From Alloalcanivorax balearicus MACL04 (GTDB lineage Bacteria > Pseudomonadota > Gammaproteobacteria > Pseudomonadales > Alcanivoracaceae), in contig NZ_ARXS01000009.1 in the NCBI RefSeq assembly GCF_025532145.1, positions 62,001 through 126,000 of the forward strand: a DNA stretch of 64,000 bases. The letters are read 5' to 3'. Position numbers and translations under genes: made by a program. The notes under the pieces are model-generated. The model was not told the origin of the DNA, ran no database searches, and worked only from the letters and a program-made list of their open reading frames with translations. Below, piece after piece: positions 18,699 through 35,754 of this stretch (the stretch's first letter is position 1; each line of letters begins with the position of its first letter).

Positions 18699-19469
18699 AT
18701 GATTCATCCCACAGCCATTATTGATCCCAAAGCGGACCTGGCGGCGGACGTCGAAGTCGGGCCGTACTCCGTGATCGGGCCTGACGTCACCATCGGTGCC
18801 GGCACTGTTATCGGCCCCCATGTGGTGATCAAAGGACCGACCCGCATCGGCGCCAATAACCGCATTTTTCAGTTCGCTTCGGTGGGCGAGGACTGCCAGG
18901 ACAAGAAATATCAGGGGGAGCCCACTCGTCTGGAGATCGGTGACGGTAACGTCATTCGAGAGCACGTCTCCATTCACCGCGGCACCGTGCAGGATCAGGG
19001 GCTAACCCGCATCGGCAACAACAATTTGCTAATGGCCACGGTGCATGTGGCCCATGATTGCATGATCGGCAACGATAATATTTTCGCCAATGCCACCGGC
19101 ATCGCCGGCCATGTGCACATCGGCGACAATGTGATTCTTGGCGGCATGACCGGCATTCACCAGTTCTGTCACATCGGCTCCTACGCCATGTCCGCCGGCT
19201 GCAGTCTGATCGTCAAGGATGTCCCCGCCTACGTCATGGTCGGTGGCAATCCTTCCTCCGCCCGCAGCATGAACTTCGAAGGCATGCGCCGGCGTGGCTG
19301 GGACAGCGAAGTCATCAACCGTCTGCGCAAGGCCTTCAAAGTGGTCTATCGCCAGGGTATGACCCTGGAACAGGCACTGGCGGAGCTGGATCCGGAAGCC
19401 GGGCAGTGCGATAAGCTGAAGCTGTTCGTGGACTCGCTGCGTGACTCCACCCGGGGCATCACTCGCTGA
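18699..19469 (+). CDS. lpxA: acyl-ACP--UDP-N-acetylglucosamine O-acyltransferase
   Basis: LpxA catalyses the first acylation of UDP-GlcNAc in lipid A synthesis. The 256-aa protein starts MIHPTAIIDPKADLAADVEV and is built of hexapeptide repeats. The catalytic base is His119 in ATVHVAHDCMIGN, and GGMTGIHQFCHIGSYAM follows. The alpha-helical C-terminal part (RLRKAFKVVYRQGMTLEQAL) is normal. The frame is open back into fabZ, but the family start is the ATG at 18699. lpxB begins one base after the stop. Confidence 0.97.
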   Translation: MIHPTAIIDPKADLAADVEVGPYSVIGPDVTIGAGTVIGPHVVIKGPTRIGANNRIFQFASVGEDCQDKKYQGEPTRLEIGDGNVIREHVSIHRGTVQDQGLTRIGNNNLLMATVHVAHDCMIGNDNIFANATGIAGHVHIGDNVILGGMTGIHQFCHIGSYAMSAGCSLIVKDVPAYVMVGGNPSSARSMNFEGMRRRGWDSEVINRLRKAFKVVYRQGMTLEQALAELDPEAGQCDKLKLFVDSLRDSTRGITR

Positions 19470-19470
19470 T

Positions 19471-20616
19471 ATGGACGCGCCGCTGATCGCCCTGGTGGCC
19501 GGCGAGGCTTCCGGCGATATTCTCGGCGCCGGCCTGATCGAGGCCTTGCGGGCGCGTTACCCGGATGCCCGTTTCTTCGGTGTTGGCGGCGAACGCATGA
19601 TCGCCGCCGGTTTTGAAACCTTGTTTCCGATGGAAAAGCTGTCGGTGATGGGTATCACCGAGGTTCTCTCCCACCTGCCGGAGCTGTTCCGTCTGCGCCG
19701 CCAGTTGGTGGACGCCTTGCTGGAAAAGCGCCCGGCGGTGGTGATCACCATCGATTCCCCGGATTTCACCCTGGGCGTGGCCAAGCGCGCCCACGCCGCC
19801 GGGCTGCGCACCGTTCATTACGTCAGCCCGTCGGTGTGGGCCTGGCGCCAGGGGCGGGTCAAGGGGATCCGCCGGGACGTGGACCTGATGTTGACGCTGT
19901 TCCCGTTCGAGGCGCTGTTCTATGAGGAGCATGGCGTGCCGGTGGCCTTTGTCGGCCACCCGCTGGCGGACATGATCGATCTGGATGTGGACACCGCCGC
20001 CGCCCGCGATGAGCTGAGCCTGGCCGGGGACGGCCAGTGGCTGGCGGTGCTGCCGGGCAGCCGGGGCGGAGAGGGGTCCCAACTGATGCCGCCGTTCCTC
20101 GATGCCATGGTGCGCCTGCACCGGGATAATCCGGCGCTGCGTTTTGTCATTCCCGCTGCTAACCCGGCCCGCCGCGAGCAAATCGAACTGGCGCTGGGGG
20201 CGGCGCCGGCGTTGCCGGTGACGGTGGTGGACGGGCACAGCCGCACGGTGATGGCGGCCGCCGATGTGGTACTGATGGCTTCCGGCACCGCCACCCTGGA
20301 AGGCTTGCTGCTGAAAAAACCCATGGTGGTGGGCTACCGGGTGGGCGCGGTGACCTATGCCATCGTCTCGCGATTGGTGAAGAGCGAATTCGTCGCCTTG
20401 CCCAATCTGCTCTGCCGGAAAGCCATGGTGCCGGAACTGATTCAGGATCAGTTGAGCGGCGAGGCGGCGGCGCGGGAAGTGAATCGCTGGTTGCATGAAC
20501 CGCGGCGGGTGGCCGCGTTGCGGGAGGATTTCACCCGGGTGCATGAAGCCTTGCGTGGTGGCGCCAGCGTCAAGGCCGCCGCTGCCGTTGCCGGCCTGTT
20601 GGAAGGACAGCGATGA
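19471..20616 (+). CDS. lpxB: lipid-A-disaccharide synthase
   Basis: LpxB joins UDP-diacylglucosamine and lipid X into the lipid A disaccharide at the inner membrane. The 381-aa protein (E. coli 382) starts [20 protein letters not shown], the signature N-terminus. It contains [44 protein letters not shown] and [20 protein letters not shown]. The GTG at 19441 inside lpxA would add ten residues without family support. The rnhB ATG overlaps its stop. Confidence 0.97.
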   Translation: MDAPLIALVAGEASGDILGAGLIEALRARYPDARFFGVGGERMIAAGFETLFPMEKLSVMGITEVLSHLPELFRLRRQLVDALLEKRPAVVITIDSPDFTLGVAKRAHAAGLRTVHYVSPSVWAWRQGRVKGIRRDVDLMLTLFPFEALFYEEHGVPVAFVGHPLADMIDLDVDTAAARDELSLAGDGQWLAVLPGSRGGEGSQLMPPFLDAMVRLHRDNPALRFVIPAANPARREQIELALGAAPALPVTVVDGHSRTVMAAADVVLMASGTATLEGLLLKKPMVVGYRVGAVTYAIVSRLVKSEFVALPNLLCRKAMVPELIQDQLSGEAAAREVNRWLHEPRRVAALREDFTRVHEALRGGASVKAAAAVAGLLEGQR

Positions 20617-21251
20617 ACCATCCCTTTCCTGAATATGATCTGAGTGAGCCGTTCGTGCCCAGCGCTTTTGCCTGGCAACCGGGCATGGTGCTGGCCGGCG
20701 TCGACGAGGTGGGCCGGGGGCCGTTGGTGGGGGCGGTGGTGACCGCCGCCGTGGTGCTGGACCCGGCAAGGCCCATAGAGGGGCTGGCGGACTCCAAGAA
20801 ACTCACCGCCAAACGCCGCGAGCGGTTGGCGGAATTGATCCGTGAACGGGCCCGGGGCTGGGCTTTGGGCCGCGCCGAGGCGGCGGAAGTGGATCAACTG
20901 AACATCTATCACGCCACTCACCTGGCCATGGTCCGGGCGGTGGAGGCGCTGCCCATTGACGTGGAAGCGGTGTTGGTGGACGGTAATCGGACCCCGTCCT
21001 TCGCCTGTCCGGCGGAAGCGGTGGTGAAAGGGGACGGCCGGGTGCCAGCCATCGCCGCCGCCTCGATTCTCGCCAAAGTGGCGCGGGACGCGGAAATGGT
21101 GGCGTTGCACCAGCGGCATCCCGATTACGGCTTCGACCGTCACAAGGGCTATCCCACCGCGGTGCACCTGGAAGCGTTGCGCCGGCTCGGTCCCTTGCCA
21201 GAACATCGCCGTTCCTTTGGCCCGGTAGCGGCCCTGATCGAATCGAACTGA
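20613..21251 (+). CDS. rnhB: ribonuclease HII
   Basis: RNase HII removes ribonucleotides and RNA from RNA-DNA hybrids. The 212-aa protein shows the DEDD core: Asp31 and Glu32 in [14 protein letters not shown], then [15 protein letters not shown], the third acid in VLVDGNRTP, and [13 protein letters not shown] with [12 protein letters not shown]. The ATG overlaps the lpxB stop (ATGA), so translation is coupled. dnaE follows after 37 bases. Confidence 0.97.
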   Translation: MNHPFPEYDLSEPFVPSAFAWQPGMVLAGVDEVGRGPLVGAVVTAAVVLDPARPIEGLADSKKLTAKRRERLAELIRERARGWALGRAEAAEVDQLNIYHATHLAMVRAVEALPIDVEAVLVDGNRTPSFACPAEAVVKGDGRVPAIAAASILAKVARDAEMVALHQRHPDYGFDRHKGYPTAVHLEALRRLGPLPEHRRSFGPVAALIESN

Positions 21252-21288
21252 CCCGCCGCAGCCGTGGCGGGAATCAAGGAGTTTTTTC

Positions 21289-24792
<3,504 letters not shown>

Positions 24793-24804
24793 GGGAGAAG
24801 ACCT

Positions 24805-24898
24805 CGCTTACACGCAACACGCCGGCACGCTAACACGCAATTCGCCGGGCGGCCCCCGGGGTTAGCGTGTAAGCGTGTAGGCGTGACAGCGAATTGCG
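24805..24898. repeat. nested palindromic intergenic repeat between dnaE and accA
   Basis: Three inverted pairs are nested here: CGCTTACACGC (24805-24815) with GCGTGTAAGCG (24865-24875), CACGCTAAC (24826-24834) with GTTAGCGTG (24861-24869), and CGCAATTCGC (24836-24845) with GCGAATTGCG (24889-24898). The 26 bases at 24805-24830 recur in inverted orientation at 45729-45754 with one mismatch. It is therefore a dispersed repeat rather than a simple terminator. Confidence 0.75.
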
Positions 24899-25030
24899 GG
24901 ACCCCGCTGGTCTGGGGACCGCGACTCCCGGGCACTTGGTAACAACTTGCAACTTTACGCCCAGCCGGGTATCTCGACGCTGTCATTGTATTGCGGCTAC
25001 ACTTGAGCGCACTGTGACAAGGGGTAGCAC

Positions 25031-26002
25031 ATGAATCCGAATTTCCTCGAATTTGAACAACCTATTGCGGAACTGGAAGCCAAAATCGAGGAACTGCGAC
25101 TCGTAGGCACCGGCAGCGAGGTCAGTATCTCCGACGAGATCGCCAAGCTGCAGGAGAAGGGGATCGCGCTTACCGAGAACATTTTCAGCAAGCTGAGCTC
25201 CTGGCAGATCTCGCAGCTTTCCCGGCATCCCAAGCGTCCCTACACGCTGGACTACGTCAAGCGAATCTTCGGCGACTTTGACGAACTGCACGGCGACCGC
25301 AGCTTTGCTGATGATCCGGCCATCGTTGGCGGCATTACCCGTCTGGACGACCGGCCGATCATGGTGATCGGCCACCAGAAGGGCCGGGAAGTGAAAGAAA
25401 AGGTACGCCGTAACTTCGGCATGCCCAATCCGGAAGGCTACCGCAAGGCGTTGCGCCTGATGGAGCTGGCGGAGCGGTTCCGGATGCCGATTTTCACCTT
25501 CATTGACACCCCGGGTGCCTTTCCTGGCATCGACGCGGAAGAACGCGGGCAGTCCGAGGCGATTGCTCGTAATCTGCGGGTGATGTCCCAGTTGAAAGTC
25601 CCGATCATCGCCACCGTGATTGGCGAAGGCGGTTCCGGCGGCGCGCTGGCCCTGGGCGTCTGCGACCACTTGCAAATGCTTCAGTACAGCACCTATGCGA
25701 CGATTTCCCCGGAAGGCTGCGCCTCGATCCTCTGGCGCAGCGCCGAGAAGGCGCCGGAAGCGGCGGAAGCGATGGGGCTGACCGCCAACCGTTTGCATGA
25801 ACTGGGCATCGTCGATGAAGTGGTGCAGGAGCCGCTGGGCGGCGCCCACCGTGATTACGACCAGGCCGCCGACGCCGTGCGCCGCTCCCTGACCGCCGCC
25901 CTCAACAGCCTTGACGCTCTGGAGCAGCCGGAACTGATTCAGCGCCGCTACGAGCGCCTGATGAGCTACGGCAACTTCATCAGCGACCCCGTGGATGAGT
26001 GA
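25031..26002 (+). CDS. accA: acetyl-CoA carboxylase carboxyltransferase subunit alpha
   Basis: AccA and AccD form the carboxyltransferase that makes malonyl-CoA for fatty acids. The 323-aa protein starts [20 protein letters not shown], with the N-terminal coiled region typical of AccA. It contains [40 protein letters not shown] and [15 protein letters not shown], the crotonase-fold acyl-CoA site. AAGGGG lies eight bases before the ATG. Its TGA overlaps the tilS ATG. Confidence 0.97.
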   Translation: MNPNFLEFEQPIAELEAKIEELRLVGTGSEVSISDEIAKLQEKGIALTENIFSKLSSWQISQLSRHPKRPYTLDYVKRIFGDFDELHGDRSFADDPAIVGGITRLDDRPIMVIGHQKGREVKEKVRRNFGMPNPEGYRKALRLMELAERFRMPIFTFIDTPGAFPGIDAEERGQSEAIARNLRVMSQLKVPIIATVIGEGGSGGALALGVCDHLQMLQYSTYATISPEGCASILWRSAEKAPEAAEAMGLTANRLHELGIVDEVVQEPLGGAHRDYDQAADAVRRSLTAALNSLDALEQPELIQRRYERLMSYGNFISDPVDE

Positions 26003-27270
26003 TGTCCGACGCCGCCGTCCCCCGCGTGTCGGCGGCCCAGGCCCCGCCCGGGCCCCTGTTGCTGGCATTCAGCGGCGGTCTTGATTCTTCCCTGTTGCTG
26101 CACCTGCTGGTGGAGGCCGGTCTCGGTCCCCGCCTGCGGGCCCTGCACGTCAATCACCAATTGCAGGCACGGTCGGCGGACTGGGCGGTATTCTGCCGAA
26201 CCCGGGCCGAGGCACTGGGCGTGCCGTTCGAGGAAGTCCGGGTCAACGTGCCGGCCGATGTGAATCTGGAAGCTGGCGCCCGTGCCGCCCGCTACCAGGC
26301 TCTGAGCGAACAGGCCGCCGGCGCCGCCGTGATCACCGCCCACCACCGTGACGACCAGGCCGAGACGGTGTTGCTGAACCTGCTGCGTGGCGCCGGCGTA
26401 CAAGGGCTGGCGGCGATGTCCGAGCACTCCTCGCTGGATGGGCTGCGACTGTGGCGGCCGCTACTGGCATTCGGGCGGGCACAGCTGGAGCGCGAGGCTC
26501 GCCGCCGGGGCCTGGAGTGGGTGGAGGATCCCAGTAACACCGATATCAGTCTGCGCCGGAACCGGCTGCGTCACGAGATTCTGCCCCGCCTGGCCGCCAC
26601 CTGGCCGGGCGCTCCGGCAATCCTGGCGCGCACCGCCGGGGTTATGGCCGATGCCGCCACCTTGCTGGACGAAAGGGCCGCCGAGGATGCCCGGGGGTTG
26701 GCGGCGGAGAGGGATCGATTACCCCTGGAGGGGCTGGCGGCGCTGAGCCGTGAACGTCGGGATAATGTACTGCGCTGGTGGCTGGATCAGGCGGGGGCGC
26801 CGCCGCCGTCCCTGGCCGTCACCGGGCAAATCCACGCTCTGCTGCGGGCGCCATCGGACCGGGAGGCCCGGGTGAGTTGGGGGGGGCGCACACTGCGTCG
26901 CTATCGCGGTGATCTCTACTTGCTCCGCGACCGTGACTTGCAGCCGCTCAGCCGGCCGCTGGACTGGCGGGACGGTCATCAGCCCCCGGATTCCGGTCTC
27001 TGGCGTCTGCTCCCAGGGGAGGGCGCGGTGACCGTGTGGGTACCGCCCGGTGACGTCCAACTGCGGCCTTTCGCGGGCGGTGAGCGTGTGCACCGTCACG
27101 GTCAGCATCAGCAGGTTTCGGAGTTGTGGCGCGTGGCCGGGGTGCCGCCCTGGCGTCGCCGCCAATGGCCGCTGCTGTATCAGGATGATGAATTGGTGTC
27201 GGTGCCAATGATCGGCGTCGCCGATGGCGTGGACCGGCACCGCTGCCGGCCGTGGCATTTACGGTGGTAG
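26002..27270 (+). CDS. tilS: tRNA(Ile)-lysidine synthase
   Basis: TilS converts C34 of the CAU-anticodon tRNA-Ile to lysidine so it reads AUA. The N-terminal PP-loop ATPase motif SGGLDSS is at residues 24-30, with LHVNHQLQARSADWA and ITAHHRDDQAETVLLNLLRG. The C-terminal part has the TilS substrate-binding segment (VQLRPFAGGERVHRHG, LWRVAGVPPWRRRQWPLLY). The length of 422 aa fits. The ATG overlaps the accA stop. The next gene, pyrG, is separated by 447 bases with two terminators. Confidence 0.95.
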   Translation: MSDAAVPRVSAAQAPPGPLLLAFSGGLDSSLLLHLLVEAGLGPRLRALHVNHQLQARSADWAVFCRTRAEALGVPFEEVRVNVPADVNLEAGARAARYQALSEQAAGAAVITAHHRDDQAETVLLNLLRGAGVQGLAAMSEHSSLDGLRLWRPLLAFGRAQLEREARRRGLEWVEDPSNTDISLRRNRLRHEILPRLAATWPGAPAILARTAGVMADAATLLDERAAEDARGLAAERDRLPLEGLAALSRERRDNVLRWWLDQAGAPPPSLAVTGQIHALLRAPSDREARVSWGGRTLRRYRGDLYLLRDRDLQPLSRPLDWRDGHQPPDSGLWRLLPGEGAVTVWVPPGDVQLRPFAGGERVHRHGQHQQVSELWRVAGVPPWRRRQWPLLYQDDELVSVPMIGVADGVDRHRCRPWHLRW

Positions 27271-27369
27271 GCGGGCGCGGACGACGAAGCCGTTTGCTCG
27301 CTTGCCGTCTTTTACGTTTTTACCCGTTTTCGCGCTGCGACAGTGGTTCCCTGGCGGCAGCCGTTCTGT

Positions 27370-27375
27370 TACTAT
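27370..27375 (+). promoter_or_regulatory. possible -10 box in the tilS-pyrG gap
   Basis: TACTAT sits 90 bases before the first intrinsic terminator. The hexamer 17 bases upstream (TTCCCT, 27347-27352) matches the -35 consensus poorly. If used, it would give a short transcript ending at 27501. Confidence 0.25.
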
Positions 27376-27464
27376 TTCGTCCCATCCTGACGTAGCCCAA
27401 CTCCCTGATATTTCAGGAATACCGAGACCCGGCGGTACGTCCGTTCCAAGCCGAAACAGAACAC

Positions 27465-27501
27465 ACCTTTGCCCACCGCGGTGAGCAAAGGTATTTTTTT
27501 T
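27465..27501 (+). terminator. strong Rho-independent terminator in the tilS-pyrG gap
   Basis: ACCTTTGC (27465-27472) pairs with GCAAAGGT (27485-27492), enclosing an inner ACC...GGT pairing, and is followed by eight T residues (27494-27501). It ends the tilS operon or a short RNA starting nearby. It is 194 bases after tilS and 216 before pyrG. Confidence 0.9.
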
Positions 27502-27554
27502 GAGGTCATGCCATCCATGGCGACCTCCCTTCGGGCCATCGCTGGCACGATGTG

Positions 27555-31511
<3,957 letters not shown>

Positions 31512-31518
31512 GGAGCGA

Positions 31519-31539
31519 CGGGCGGCCAGCGGCCGCCCG
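31519..31539 (+). other. perfect GC hairpin between eno and ftsB
   Basis: CGGGCGGCC (31519-31527), loop AGC, and GGCCGCCCG (31531-31539) form a 9-bp stem with no T-run. Such a structure 3' of eno may protect the abundant eno mRNA from decay and lower ftsB expression. Confidence 0.5.
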
Positions 31540-31554
31540 TGATGAGGATTGCCC

Positions 31555-31869
31555 ATGAAACTGTCCCCGGCCCGCCAGGTCATGCTCGCCGTTCTGGCTT
31601 TGCTGCTGGTGGTACTGCAGGTGCGCCTGTGGTTCGGGGAGGGCAGCCTGCGCCATGTGGCGACCCTGAAAAAGGAGGTTCAGGCGCTCTCCGAACAAAA
31701 CCACACGCTCAGTGAACGGAACCGCCTGATGGCGGCGGATGTACGTGATCTCAAGGAAGGCAGCGATGCGGTGGAGGAGCTGGCGCGCAAGGATCTGGGC
31801 ATGATCCGTGACGGCGAGACCTTCTTCCTGATCCTGGAACCGGACACACCCCGTGACGACAAGCGTTAA
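31555..31869 (+). CDS. ftsB: cell division protein FtsB
   Basis: FtsB is a bitopic divisome protein that joins FtsL and FtsQ to activate septal peptidoglycan synthesis. The 104-aa protein has one membrane segment (VMLAVLALLLVVLQVRLWF, about residues 9-27). A periplasmic coiled coil follows (VATLKKEVQALSEQNHTLSE), then the conserved EELARKDLGMIRDGETFF block. The 3' end overlaps ispD by 17 bases. The position between eno and ispD is the standard one. Confidence 0.95.
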   Translation: MKLSPARQVMLAVLALLLVVLQVRLWFGEGSLRHVATLKKEVQALSEQNHTLSERNRLMAADVRDLKEGSDAVEELARKDLGMIRDGETFFLILEPDTPRDDKR

Positions 31870-32587
31870 GCCTTTCCCTTTGTACGCGGTGGTGCCCGCC
31901 GCCGGTGTCGGCGCGCGTATGGGCGCCAGCCTGCCCAAACAATATCTGACACTGGAAGGGCGCACCCTGGCGGAACATACCCTGCAGCGGCTGCTGGCGT
32001 TCGCGCCCTTGTCCGGTGTGGTGGTGGCGGTGGCTGAGGGCGACCCCTGGTGGCCGCGATTGTCGCTTAATGGATTGTCGCTCCAGGACCACCCGCGTAT
32101 CCGCACCGTCACCGGCGGTGCCAGTCGCGCCGAGTCAGTGCGGGCCGGCCTCCAGGCGGTGCTGGAGCAGGCCCCGGACGCCTGGGCGTTGGTGCATGAC
32201 ATGGCCCGCCCTCTGGTGCGCCTGTCGGATATCCAGAAGCTGATCGACGGCGTCGGAGAGCAGGGCGGAATTCTGGCCTGCCCGGTGGTGGATACCATCA
32301 AGCGGGCGGACCCTGGTCAATGCATCGACGCCACCGTGGATCGCAGCCTGATCTGGCGGGCCCTGACCCCGCAATTGTTCCCGGCCGCGGCCCTGGCCGA
32401 GGCGCTGGCGGCGCCGGATGACGCCATCACCGACGAAGCGTCGGCCATGGAAGCGCGTGGCTGGCGGCCGAGGCTGGTGGCCGGAAACGCCGACAACATC
32501 AAGATCACGGTACCGGAAGACCTGCCGCTGGCACGCTTTTATCTGCGCCGCCAGGGACTGGACTCCGGCCAGGAGGAGTCATCATGA
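31853..32587 (+). CDS. ispD: 2-C-methyl-D-erythritol 4-phosphate cytidylyltransferase
   Basis: IspD makes CDP-ME from MEP and CTP in the MEP isoprenoid pathway. The 244-aa frame opens at a GTG overlapping ftsB. The nucleotidyltransferase signature [20 protein letters not shown] is near the start, followed by [42 protein letters not shown], and [20 protein letters not shown]. The stop overlaps the ispF ATG. Confidence 0.95.
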   Translation: MTTSVKPFPLYAVVPAAGVGARMGASLPKQYLTLEGRTLAEHTLQRLLAFAPLSGVVVAVAEGDPWWPRLSLNGLSLQDHPRIRTVTGGASRAESVRAGLQAVLEQAPDAWALVHDMARPLVRLSDIQKLIDGVGEQGGILACPVVDTIKRADPGQCIDATVDRSLIWRALTPQLFPAAALAEALAAPDDAITDEASAMEARGWRPRLVAGNADNIKITVPEDLPLARFYLRRQGLDSGQEESS

Positions 32588-33066
32588 GCCTGCGTATTGG
32601 TCAGGGTTTCGACGTTCACGCCTTCAGTGATGACGGCGATCACGTTGTCCTCGGCGGTATCCGCATTCCCCATGAGCGTGGCCTGAAAGCTCACTCCGAC
32701 GGCGACGTGGCGCTGCACGCGCTCAGCGATGCGCTGCTCGGCGCCCTGGCGCTGGGTGACATCGGCCATTATTTTCCGGACACCGATCCGCGCTGGAAAG
32801 GCGCGGACTCCGCCGTCTTGCTGAAAGCGGTGCTCAAGGATGTCACCGGTCGAGGCTGGCGGCCGCTGAATCTGGATCTGACCATCATCTGCCAGCAGCC
32901 GAAGATCGCTCCCCATGTGCAGGCCATGCGTGAACGTATCGCCGATCTAATGGGGCTGGCGCTGGACGCGGTGTCGGTGAAAGCCACCACCACGGAACGG
33001 CTGGGCTTCACCGGACGGGGCGAAGGTATCGCGGTGCAGGCGGTGGTGTTGCTTGAACGAGACTGA
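32584..33066 (+). CDS. ispF: 2-C-methyl-D-erythritol 2,4-cyclodiphosphate synthase
   Basis: IspF cyclises CDP-ME 2-phosphate. The 160-aa protein starts [20 protein letters not shown], with the metal ligands of DVH at the N-terminus. [38 protein letters not shown], and the C-terminal [20 protein letters not shown] complete the trimeric enzyme signature. It is translationally coupled to ispD (ATGA) and overlaps truD by 14 bases. Confidence 0.97.
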   Translation: MSLRIGQGFDVHAFSDDGDHVVLGGIRIPHERGLKAHSDGDVALHALSDALLGALALGDIGHYFPDTDPRWKGADSAVLLKAVLKDVTGRGWRPLNLDLTIICQQPKIAPHVQAMRERIADLMGLALDAVSVKATTTERLGFTGRGEGIAVQAVVLLERD

Positions 33067-34135
33067 GTTGAATGGCGCCGTTTTGAACAACGGCGGCGCC
33101 CCGGCGCGGCCGCCGGCCCATGGCGCGCCGCTGGGGCGTGCCTTGATGCGGGAGCAGTTCGCTGACTTTCGCGTCGACGAGATCATGACAGTGACGCCGG
33201 AAGGAGAGGGCGAGCACCTCTGGCTGGAGATCGAGAAAACCGATTGGAACACCGAGGACGTGGCGTTGTGGCTGGCCCGGCAGGCCGGCATTCATCGTCT
33301 CTCGGTGGGCTACAGCGGGCTTAAGGACCGCCGCGCCATCACCCGCCAGTGGTTCAGTCTCCATCTGCCCGGCAAACCGGACCCTGACCTGGACTGTCCG
33401 CCGGGGGTGCGGCTGTTGCAGGCTCGCCGCCACCGGCGCAAGTTGAATCGCGGTACCCATCGCGCCAATGCTTTCCAGCTGTGCCTGCGTCAGGTCCAGG
33501 CGGATCCGGCGGCGCTGGCGGAGCGTCTGGCGTTGATCGCCCGCCTGGGCGTACCCAACTATTTCGGCGAGCAGCGCTTTGGCCGGGACGACAGTAACTG
33601 GCAGCGCGGACTGATCTGGCTGAGCGGAGAGGGCGAGGCGCCCCGCAAACGCACCTTGCGCGGCCTGTGGCTGTCGGCGGTGCGCTCGGGTCTGTTCAAC
33701 GCGGTATTGGCGGAGCGGGTGCGCCGTGGCTGTTGGGACCGGCTGCTGGACGGCGACCTTTTGCAACCGGACGGCAGCCGTGGATTATTCGCCGCCGCCG
33801 ATGAACCGGACGCCGAAACCCGTTTGAGTGCCGGAGAAGTTCATCCCACCGGGCCTTTGCCCGGCGCCGGGGGCATGGCATCATCGGGCGCTTGCCAAGT
33901 ATTGGAACAGACCGTTCTGGCCCCCTGGGCCGCGGTCATCGAAGGATTGGCGGGGCAGGGCGTCGACGCGGCCCGCCGCGCCACCCGCCTGCCGGTGTCC
34001 GGCCTCGACTGGGACAGCAGGGACGATACCCTGTATTTATCTTTCCGCTTGCCGGCCGGGGCCTTCGCCACCACCGTGCTGGCGGAGTTGCTGGAGACTC
34101 GCGGGCCGGAACGGCGCTCGCGGGAAAGGCTTTGA
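33053..34135 (+). CDS. truD: tRNA pseudouridine(13) synthase TruD
   Basis: TruD makes pseudouridine 13 in tRNA-Glu. The 360-aa frame probably starts at TTG 33053, since [10 protein letters not shown] aligns with the N-terminus I recall for Pseudomonas TruD and the first ATG lies well inside. It contains the catalytic Asp in [20 protein letters not shown], then [20 protein letters not shown] and [20 protein letters not shown]. The usual TRUD insertion domain is represented by residues 160-230. The next gene is pcm; the surE that commonly lies between them is missing. Confidence 0.93.
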   Translation: MNETELNGAVLNNGGAPARPPAHGAPLGRALMREQFADFRVDEIMTVTPEGEGEHLWLEIEKTDWNTEDVALWLARQAGIHRLSVGYSGLKDRRAITRQWFSLHLPGKPDPDLDCPPGVRLLQARRHRRKLNRGTHRANAFQLCLRQVQADPAALAERLALIARLGVPNYFGEQRFGRDDSNWQRGLIWLSGEGEAPRKRTLRGLWLSAVRSGLFNAVLAERVRRGCWDRLLDGDLLQPDGSRGLFAAADEPDAETRLSAGEVHPTGPLPGAGGMASSGACQVLEQTVLAPWAAVIEGLAGQGVDAARRATRLPVSGLDWDSRDDTLYLSFRLPAGAFATTVLAELLETRGPERRSRERL

Positions 34136-34201
34136 TATCAGGGGGGCGTCTGGCCCCATTGGGATTTTAGCAACATGACAGACCGACGAAGTGGGATTGG
34201 C

Positions 34202-34834
34202 ATGACGTCCGCGCGTACCCGGGAACGGCTGATCAGCCGGCTAAGGGAATCGGGGATCACCGATGAACGGGTACTGGAAGCCATTCGCGCCACGCCACGG
34301 CATTTGTTCGTGGACGAGGCGCTATCCCATCAGGCCTATGACGATACCGCCCTGCCGATCGGCCACGGGCAGACCATTTCCCAGCCCTGGGTGGTGGCGC
34401 GCATGACCGAGCTGCTGATCGAGCAGGCGATTCCGGAGAAGGTGCTGGAGGTGGGAACCGGCTGCGGTTACCAGACCGCGGTACTGGCCGCTTTCGCCCG
34501 TCAGGTCTGTTCGGTGGAGCGGATCCGCCCTTTGCAGGATGCCGCCCGGCGACGGCTGCGTGAACTGGGACTGGCCAACCGGGTGCAGCTGCGCCATGCC
34601 GACGGCGGCTTCGGCTGGTCCTCGGCGGCCCCGTTCGATGGCATCCTGGTGACCTGCGCCCGTCCGGACATCCCCGAGGAACTGCTTGCCCAACTGGCCG
34701 AGGGAGGCCGTCTGGTGATGCCAGTGGGGGATCGCCAACAACGGCTGACCGTGGTGGATCGGCATGGCAACGAACTGGTGTCGCGGGCGCTGGACCCGGT
34801 GCGCTTCGTGCCCTTTCAGAGAGGCGTGCAATGA
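34202..34834 (+). CDS. pcm: protein-L-isoaspartate O-methyltransferase
   Basis: Pcm methylates isoaspartyl residues to start their repair. From ATG 34202 (MTSARTRERLISRLRESGIT) it is 210 aa and aligns with the Pseudomonas N-terminus. An in-frame ATG at 34175 adds nine residues and cannot be excluded. Motifs are TPRHLFVDEALSHQAYDDTA, LPIGHGQTISQPWVVARMTE, and the SAM site VLEVGTGCGYQTAVLAAF. Its stop overlaps the DUF368 start. Elsewhere pcm commonly follows surE, which is not present here. Confidence 0.95.
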   Translation: MTSARTRERLISRLRESGITDERVLEAIRATPRHLFVDEALSHQAYDDTALPIGHGQTISQPWVVARMTELLIEQAIPEKVLEVGTGCGYQTAVLAAFARQVCSVERIRPLQDAARRRLRELGLANRVQLRHADGGFGWSSAAPFDGILVTCARPDIPEELLAQLAEGGRLVMPVGDRQQRLTVVDRHGNELVSRALDPVRFVPFQRGVQ

Positions 34835-35754
34835 CCGCTTTGTTTCGGCCCGGCGTCTACTGCCGGGGCATCGCCATGGGCGCGGCCGACGTGGTGCCCG
34901 GGGTTTCCGGTGGCACCCTGGCGCTGATCACCGGCATCTATGAGGAACTGATCGCCACTCTGGGCGGGGTTCGCCCCGGTCTGATCACGATCTGGCGACG
35001 GCAGGGATTTGCCGCGTTCTGGCGTGCCGGCAACTTCACTTTCCTGATTTCTCTGTTGGCGGGCATCCTCACCAGCATCGCCTTGCTGGCGCGCTTGATT
35101 ACCTGGTTTCTGGAACACCATCCGGTACCGGTGTGGGCGTTCTTTTCCGGTTTGATTGCCGCCAGCATCCCGATGATTCTCAAGCCGCTGGTACGAAGAG
35201 GCCCTTCCCAATGGGCTACCTTCCTGGCCGGCACTCTGGCGGCGGTGGCGATTTCGCTGGCGCCGGGACTGCAGGGTGCCGGGGCCGGCCCGCTGGTGTT
35301 TTTCCTGGGTGGCGCCGTGGCTATCTGCGCGATGATTCTGCCGGGCATTTCCGGCAGTTTTATCCTTCTTTTACTCGGGCTTTATGAGCCGGTTCTGCAG
35401 GCGGTGCGTGACGGCCAGTGGTCATTGCTGGCTGCTTTCGCGGGCGGCTGCGCGGTGGGGCTGTTGAGCTTCGTGCATTTGCTGAAGTGGCTGTTGAGTC
35501 GTTACCACGACACAGTAATGGCGCTGCTTGGCGGCTTCATGGCCGGTTCGCTGGTCAAACTCTGGCCCTGGCGCATCGGTGACGAAAGTGGCCTCGGAGA
35601 GCATTGGCTGACGCCGCATCAATACGCTCAGGCCACCGGCGAAGGGACGCAAATTCTCATCGCCGTGCTTGCCGCTTTATTGGGAATGGCTGTGGTCTGG
35701 CTACTTTCCCTGGCCGCACCTGTGCATAATGTCGCCAAGGAGACGACCGACTAA
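34831..35754 (+). CDS. DUF368 family membrane protein, probable undecaprenyl-phosphate transporter
   Basis: The 307-aa polytopic membrane protein starts MTALFRPGVYCRGIAMGAAD, followed by the family hallmark VVPGVSGGTLALITGIYEEL. A second PGISGSFILLLLGLY motif near residue 170 fits the inverted-repeat architecture. About eight hydrophobic segments are visible. DUF368 proteins were recently shown in other bacteria to recycle undecaprenyl phosphate across the membrane (PopT class). That role is inferred here from family. The ATG overlaps the pcm stop, and nlpD overlaps its 3' end by 26 bases if the nlpD start at 35729 is right. It would handle the lipid that UppS makes. Confidence 0.88.
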   Translation: MTALFRPGVYCRGIAMGAADVVPGVSGGTLALITGIYEELIATLGGVRPGLITIWRRQGFAAFWRAGNFTFLISLLAGILTSIALLARLITWFLEHHPVPVWAFFSGLIAASIPMILKPLVRRGPSQWATFLAGTLAAVAISLAPGLQGAGAGPLVFFLGGAVAICAMILPGISGSFILLLLGLYEPVLQAVRDGQWSLLAAFAGGCAVGLLSFVHLLKWLLSRYHDTVMALLGGFMAGSLVKLWPWRIGDESGLGEHWLTPHQYAQATGEGTQILIAVLAALLGMAVVWLLSLAAPVHNVAKETTD

